Shown one piece after another: positions 58,801 to 64,000 of a stretch of DNA of 64,000 nucleotides. Origin of the DNA: Henckelia pumila (taxonomy: Eukaryota; Streptophyta; Magnoliopsida; Lamiales; Gesneriaceae); the NCBI RefSeq assembly GCF_033568475.1, contig NC_133122.1, positions 65,991,442 through 66,055,441 of the forward strand, read 5' to 3'. Both the position numbers and the translations under genes were made by a program. Every line of letters begins with the position of its first letter. The first letter of the stretch is position 1. Below the pieces are notes generated by a model. That model was not told the DNA's origin, ran no database searches, and saw only the letters and a list, made by a program, of their open reading frames with translations.

Positions 58801-59764
58801 TCAGCTGGGTCTCACCCATTCTAAGCTTGCGACTTCTTGTCATCACCTGCAAATCATTGCAAATGTGAGATCCACATCCGGTATCCAATACCCAAGAAAT
58901 AGTATTAAGTGAAACATTTATTTCAATATAGAACATACCCTTCGCAGTTCGCAACTGCTCTAGATATTCCTTGCAGTTACGTTTCCAATGACCGGGTTTC
59001 TTGCAGTGATGGCAAACATCCTTGGACTTTTCCATGTTTTAAGCCTTTGTCTTGTTCTTTTTCTCGGGTCCGGTTTTCTTGGGTGGGGCAGAACGTTTCT
59101 TACCCTTTGTACTTGGCCCCTTCTTAGCTGAAGAAGAGGAGCCCACCAAGAGAACTGGTTTATCCTTCTTTAAAGTGGCTTCATATGTTACAAGCATATT
59201 GATCATCTCTTCAAGGGAGGCCTCTATCTTGTTCATATTGAAATTCACCACAAATCCGTCAAACGAAGAAGGAAGAGAGAGAAGTAATAAGTCCACATTG
59301 AGTTCATGCTCCAACACCAAATCAAGCGTTACCAACTTCTGTATGAGCCAAATCACTCGTACCCCATGATCACGGACCGAACTCCCTTCACGCATGCGAC
59401 ACGTCATTAGCTCTTTTACAGTAGCGAACCTTTCAGCTCTCGATTGAGCCCCAAAAAGTTCCTTGAGTTGTACGTGAATATCAGCAGCATTCACGGTGTC
59501 CTCAAATCGCCTTTGGAGTTCATCAGACATCGAGGCTTGCATATAGCATTTGGCCTTGATATCATGGTCCCACCATGTATCAAGTTTGGCCAACTCTTCC
59601 GGACTTATATCAGCTGGTGCTTCCTTCGGAGGAGATTTTTCTAACACGTAGAGCATCTTCTCCGAGGTCAAGACAATCTTCAACTTACGGAACCATTCCG
59701 TATAGTTTGCGCCAGTCAGTTTATTTTGTTCGAGAATAGAGAATAGTGGATTGCGCGAATTCAT
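55855..59764 (-). pseudogene. Copia gag-pol with three in-frame stops
   Basis: One frame from MNSRNPLFSI (59764) to the C-terminal ADLLTKPLPG near 55900. Gag has WFRKLKIVL and a CHHCKKPGHWKRNC knuckle; protease LDTGCGSH; integrase LWHARLGHI, HTDVCGPF, DDYSRYGYLYL, LRSDRGGEY and the catalytic Glu in SERRNRT; RT MDVKTAFLNG and YVDDILLIGND; RNase H YTDSRFQSD and HQRSKHVLRKYHI. In-frame stops: TAA at 59039-59041 (before the knuckle), TGA at 57098-57100 (where Trp is usual) and TAA at 55985-55987 (where Gln fits). The second Cys of the integrase HHCC finger is Tyr (CESYLKGKM). No frameshift. Confidence 0.88.
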
Positions 59765-59794
59765 CTTAATGAAATACTGAAAAGAAACAGACAA

Positions 59795-60119
59795 TAATCA
59801 GTGATTGTTTAATTAATTTACTAAGACATAAAATAGGCGAAATTTATTTTATGAATCTCACTCCCACTATTTTAACGGTTTCACTACCCTCTAGTGAAAA
59901 CGGGAAACTGTTTTCCTTAGTGGGAACATGGAGTCCAATTGACAAACTATGGTCCCGAATAATATCAGCCAACCATAATTTTCAAAAGGTAGAGTCCAAT
60001 TGCTTCCAAAGCAACCTCCACGTTTTTACCTCATGTCCAATAAGGGCCCAATAATATGACGCCGTTTATTGTGACATGTCAAGATGACCCATCAATATTA
60101 AGTTGTGATGGACGGTCGC
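59795..60119 (-). other. Copia leader remnant
   Basis: 325 bp upstream of gag on the minus strand, without LTR or primer site. It ends abruptly at the Sirevirus LTR. Confidence 0.5.
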
Positions 60120-61718
60120 TGTTAGAACCTAATGGGGGGGGGATTAGGTTCTTTGGCAACTTTAGCAATTTAAAGCGATTATACTAAACGCAAGCGAAAG
60201 ACTAGTAAAGCAATCAAATATAAAGCGGTAAATAAATGCGTAAAGTAAATAAAGCAGTAAAAGAGAGATAAGAATTGTTTATGGAAGTTCGACGATAAAT
60301 CGTCTACGTCTTCCCTTCTTGGTTAAGTACGATTAACCAAGGATCCACTAGCACTCGAACACTTGGCCTTGATGGCTCCAAAGATAGCCTTTACAACTCA
60401 ACACGATCACCGCGCCGATACAACTCGAACACTTGGCCTTAATGGCTCCAAGGATAGCCTCAACACAAACACTTGGCTTCACACTCAAGTGTTTACAACA
60501 ATCTCACAATACACTTGGCTTCACACTAAGTGTTTACAACAATAGCACAACCAACTCACAAACTATTTTCACAAATAACTCTCAAATATTGATTGAGCAC
60601 TTTGGTAGAGAGAATATTGCTTGCAAATGAGAGAAGAAATGAGTTGGGATGTCTCTAAATGGTCTTGGCAAGCCTCTATTTATAGTTGGCAAAGATTTGA
60701 ATTTGAATTTGTGTGCTTGGAGCGTTTATTGGGAAGCCAAGGAGTAGAGACAAAGTGTAGGCGCCGCTGCCTTCTTTTTCCAGCACTGAGCAGATTTTGT
60801 GGAAAAATCATATCTCTCAATCTAACCGTTGGATTGAGCTCAAATTTGGACAGTCGCTTGAAACATCTCAATCTTCAATCTGAACGGTGGAGATTGAATT
60901 TGAAAGAATCAAACACGTCCAGTAAATCTCGGAAGACGCAAAATCACGTTCTCGCTTTTGTTCTGAGCATTACTTTTCAAAAATTCGAATCTCACAATCC
61001 ATCCGTTGGATTGGCCTGAAATTAACACACAATCTTTGTAACATCCCGATATTGATAGGGGTTGGTGGAGATTGGATTTGGATGCCTCCATCGATTCCAG
61101 TAGTCTTCTGAATCCGATACTTCAGCAGTTAGCTCCTTGCAGAAATAGCTACTGTTCAACATATTTGCAAAAATCATAACTCCATATCCAGCCGTTGGAT
61201 TGATTTGAAATTTGGATACAGACTTTAAAACATCATGTAAATCCATGTGATCGGTGGAGATCGGATTTTAATAACCGAAGCATTCCCAGGTATTTTCTGA
61301 AGTTGAGTCTTCATAGTTCATTCCTTGCAGAAGTAAGTACTGTGCAGCTTTGTTAAAAAAATCATATCTCCATATCCAGCCGTTGGATTGCTATGAAATT
61401 TGGAGAGAAGCTTGAGAACATCCTGATCTTGATTTTCACTGTTGGAGATCTGATTTGGATTATTGGAAAGTGCCCGGTGAATTTTGCAAGTTTCTGCTTT
61501 ATAATATTGGCTTGTCCTTGTCCATTTCTTTTACAACTTCAAAGTAACTTCCAAGAATTTGATTGTTAATATGATCTAATCTGCAAAGTCTCACTTTAAA
61601 TGGTTAGTAACAATTAACCGAGTTTTGTAATCATCAAAACATAATAATATGAGATTTGTTAATGCATTAAAAACATTAATCTCATAACACGAGATTTGTA
61701 TGCGTTTAAGGCGTAACA
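60120..61718 (-). repeat. Sirevirus 3' LTR
   Basis: 1599 bp, beginning TGTTAGAACC and ending GCGTAACA on the + strand (TGTTA...TAACA ends). Internal repeats: acacttggc/tggctccaa/gtttacaac units at 60355-60545, and a ~180-bp module with ccgttggattg at 60826, 61003, 61192 and 61380. Confidence 0.8.
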
Positions 61719-62156
61719 ATCTCCCCCTTTTTGATGATCACAAAACTTGGTTAAATAGGGAAAATAAAAGTACAATATTAAATAAACAATTTAAATTTGC
61801 ACAATATAATTGCAAGAATAAAACTATGCATAAATAAAACTCCCCCTTTTTTTATAGCATATGATTCTCCCCCTTAGTTAACCATTTGTATTCTCCCCCT
61901 TTTTGTGATAATCAAAAAGACTGGAAAATTAAATGAAAAAAATAGAAAATATGATTTCTAAATACAACACATAAATTCACATAATTAACAAAATATGAGC
62001 GTTTAATATTGAATAAATACAATTAATTTGTATTATCCAACATTAAATTTGCTCGAATTTTATATTAAGCTCCCCCTTAATATGACATTAAATTTTAATT
62101 TATGCCTAATCTCCCCCTTAATATGACATTAAATTTTAATTTATGCCTACAAGTGA
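61719..62156 (-). repeat. Multiple polypurine tracts of the Sirevirus
   Basis: Six copies of ctccccctt (AAGGGGGAG on the element strand) near 61721, 61841, 61867, 61893, 62070 and 62111. The last two belong to a 41-bp direct repeat (62070-62149). Several conserved tracts before the 3' LTR are a Sirevirus hallmark. Confidence 0.85.
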
Positions 62157-64000
62157 TTACAACTCAATCATGCCAAGTTCACCACGCAAACGAATAAAAG
62201 TATTTTCATCTAGTGGTTTTGTAAAAATATCAGCAATTTGATTAGTTCTGTCAACATATTGAAGTTCAACTTCATTTCGTTCGATGTGGTCACGAATAAA
62301 ATGATGACGAATGTCAATATGTTTGGTGCGCGAATGTTGAATCGGATTCTTTGTAAGACATATGGCGCTAGTGTTGTCACAGAAAATAGGGATTTTTGAA
62401 AAAGAGACGCCATAGTCGAGCAATTGATGCTTCATCCAAAGAATTTGTGCACAACAACTACCGGCAGCCATATATTCGGCTTCGGTCGTTGATAACGCAA
62501 CACAGTTTTGCTTTTTGGAAAACCAAGAAACCAAACAGTTTCCTAAAAAGAAACAGGTTCCACTAGTGCTTTTCCGGTCCACCTTATATCCACCAAAGTC
62601 GGCATCACAGTAAGCTTTTAAATCAAAGAAAGAATTTTTCGAATACCACAAGCCGAGATTTGGAGTATTTGAAAGATATTTAAAAATGCGTTTTAAGGCG
62701 AACAAATGTGATTCCTTTGGACATGATTGAAATCGTGCACACAGGCATACACTAAACATAATGTCTGGCCTACTTGCAGTAGCATATAGTAAGGAGCCAA
62801 TCATACTACGAAAGGAAGATTGATTTACAGGTTTACCATTTTCATTTTTGTCGAGTCTGATTGCTGTGCTCATCGGTGTGGATGATGATTTTGTGTTCTC
62901 CATCCCGAATTTCTTTAGAATCTCCTTTATGTATTTGCTTTGGTTCACAAAGAATCCATCCTTGCACTGCTTGATTTGCAATCCGAGGAAATAGTTAAGT
63001 TCCCCCATCATGCTCATCTCAAAGTGATCTTGCATAAGCTTAGAAAATTCTTGGCAAAGATCTTCGTTAGTAGAACCGAAAATGATATCGTCCACATAAA
63101 TTTGCACAATAAGCAAATCATTATCTCTAGATAAAGTAAACAATGTAATATCAACAATTCCTCTAGTAAAGCCATTGGTAATAAGGAAAGAAGAGAGTTT
63201 TTCATACCAAGCTCGAGGAGCTTGTTTCAATCCATACAAAGCTTTGTTGAGTCTAAATACGTGATCAGATAACAAATTATCAACAAAGCCATCAGGTTGT
63301 TCAATATAGACCTCTTCTTTCAAATCACCATTCAAGAAAGCACTTTTAACATCCATCTGAAATAATTTAAAATTTCTAGAGCATGCAAAAGCAAGTAACA
63401 TACGAATGGATTCAAGACGGGCAACAGGAGCATAAGTCTCATCATAATCAATGCCTTCTTCTTGACTATATCCTTTAGCTACGAGCCTAGCCTTGTTTCT
63501 AGTGATGGTGCCATGCTCATCAAATTTATTTCTAAACACCCATTTAGTACCTATCACAGGTCTATCATGCGGCCTAGAAACAAGATCCCAAACATTATTG
63601 CGTTTAAATTCATTTAACTCATCTTGCATAGCAATAATCCAGGAATCATCAAGTAAAGCATCATCAACACATTTTGGCTCAACATGAGAAACAAAAGCAA
63701 GATGATTACAAATATTATTGAGAGAAGAGCGAGTAGATACTCCCTTTGATGGACTTCCAATTATCAGATCTTTAGGATGATCTTTGTGATGTGTCCATTC
63801 CTTAGGAAGTGGTGTTTCCTCAACTGTAGCATCTATATCATTTAAGCTTGAGGAAACCATCTCTTCTTCAAGTATTTCTATATCATCATTGTTAGTGCGA
63901 GAAATATTTAACAAAGATTCATCAAATATAACATGCATTGATTCTTCAACAAGTAAGGTGCGCTTATTGAATACTCTATAAGCCTTACTTGTAGTAGAAT
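62157..64000 (-). CDS. Sirevirus pol: RT and RNase H, partial
   Basis: Open from the right edge of the window to the stop at 62157-62159, more than 613 codons; the start lies outside. [49 protein letters not shown], and [10 protein letters not shown] with the catalytic Asp pair. RNase [48 protein letters not shown] and [11 protein letters not shown]. No stops or frameshifts, in contrast to every other transposon frame here, so this copy may be young. Confidence 0.92.
   Translation of the reverse strand, partial: STTSKAYRVFNKRTLLVEESMHVIFDESLLNISRTNNDDIEILEEEMVSSSLNDIDATVEETPLPKEWTHHKDHPKDLIIGSPSKGVSTRSSLNNICNHLAFVSHVEPKCVDDALLDDSWIIAMQDELNEFKRNNVWDLVSRPHDRPVIGTKWVFRNKFDEHGTITRNKARLVAKGYSQEEGIDYDETYAPVARLESIRMLLAFACSRNFKLFQMDVKSAFLNGDLKEEVYIEQPDGFVDNLLSDHVFRLNKALYGLKQAPRAWYEKLSSFLITNGFTRGIVDITLFTLSRDNDLLIVQIYVDDIIFGSTNEDLCQEFSKLMQDHFEMSMMGELNYFLGLQIKQCKDGFFVNQSKYIKEILKKFGMENTKSSSTPMSTAIRLDKNENGKPVNQSSFRSMIGSLLYATASRPDIMFSVCLCARFQSCPKESHLFALKRIFKYLSNTPNLGLWYSKNSFFDLKAYCDADFGGYKVDRKSTSGTCFFLGNCLVSWFSKKQNCVALSTTEAEYMAAGSCCAQILWMKHQLLDYGVSFSKIPIFCDNTSAICLTKNPIQHSRTKHIDIRHHFIRDHIERNEVELQYVDRTNQIADIFTKPLDENTFIRLRGELGMIEL

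Larger units (their letters stand above)
53992..60119 (-). mobile_element. Ty1-copia element, 5' part cut by a Sirevirus
   Basis: On the minus strand: leader 60119-59795, gag-pol 59764 to about 55855, purine tract 55850-55836, 3' LTR 55835-53992. Gene order gag, protease, integrase, RT, RNase H is copia. It interrupts the pararetroviral RT frame at 53991. The 5' LTR is not in this window: the leader stops at 60119 where the Sirevirus LTR begins. The expected LTR, and the other half of the viral pol, should lie beyond that element. The 5-bp target duplication cannot be checked here. Confidence 0.85.
60120..64000 (-). mobile_element. Sirevirus-type copia element, partial (runs off the window)
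   Basis: 3' LTR 60120-61718, an array of purine tracts, then pol 62157 to the window edge, all on the minus strand. RT/RNase H sequence and multiple conserved purine tracts point to the Sirevirus (SIRE/Maximus) lineage. The insertion point in the copia leader shows it is the youngest layer of the stack. The 5-bp flank is gtcgc at 60115-60119; the matching copy must be beyond the window. Confidence 0.85.

Overview
This is plant nuclear DNA. The background is very AT-rich, genes are split by short GT-AG introns, and the recognisable genes are plant families: a vacuolar sorting receptor, a DUF1191 membrane protein and a Ser/Pro-rich protein carrying the WLLTPPGTP motif. Ty1-copia, Ty3-gypsy, hAT and caulimovirid-type elements fill the rest. 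A eudicot is clear. An asterid such as a Lamiales species is only an impression.

Layout. 1-5.6 kb: AT-rich repeats with a ~320-bp tandem family, a 5S-rRNA-derived fragment and a hAT-type MITE with an 8-bp target duplication. 6.4-31.3 kb is the gene-bearing half: a single-exon DUF1191 gene (-), a five-exon Ser/Pro-rich gene (+), a ten-exon coiled-coil gene (-) whose last exon is frame-shifted, a complete twelve-exon vacuolar sorting receptor gene (+), a small gene with an in-frame TAG, a methylesterase fragment inside a TIR-like repeat, and a small membrane-protein gene (-) of which a partial copy lies 1.7 kb away.

32.7-64 kb is a nested stack of transposons built on one endogenous pararetrovirus in + orientation. 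Its modules run: Met-tRNA primer site, two small ORFs, coat protein with zinc knuckle, movement protein, an 88-codon ORF, then protease and reverse transcriptase. A gypsy element without pol (TSD TGTGG), a gypsy element with a decayed interior (TSD TGGGG) and a hAT MITE (TSD TTCATAGG) all sit inside the coat-protein ORF. A Ty1-copia element cuts the reverse transcriptase. A Sirevirus-type copia element then cuts the copia leader and leaves the window on the right. The viral ORFs also carry in-frame stops, so the copy is dead.

The cellular genes show no common pathway; they are ordinary neighbours. The most unusual content is the pararetrovirus with its CP-before-MP order and its stack of insertions. 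Next are the gypsy element with a private TATA box and coiled-coil ORF upstream of gag, the coiled-coil gene built from repeated 63-nt (three-heptad) exons, and a poly(A) insertion caught against its empty-site paralogue.
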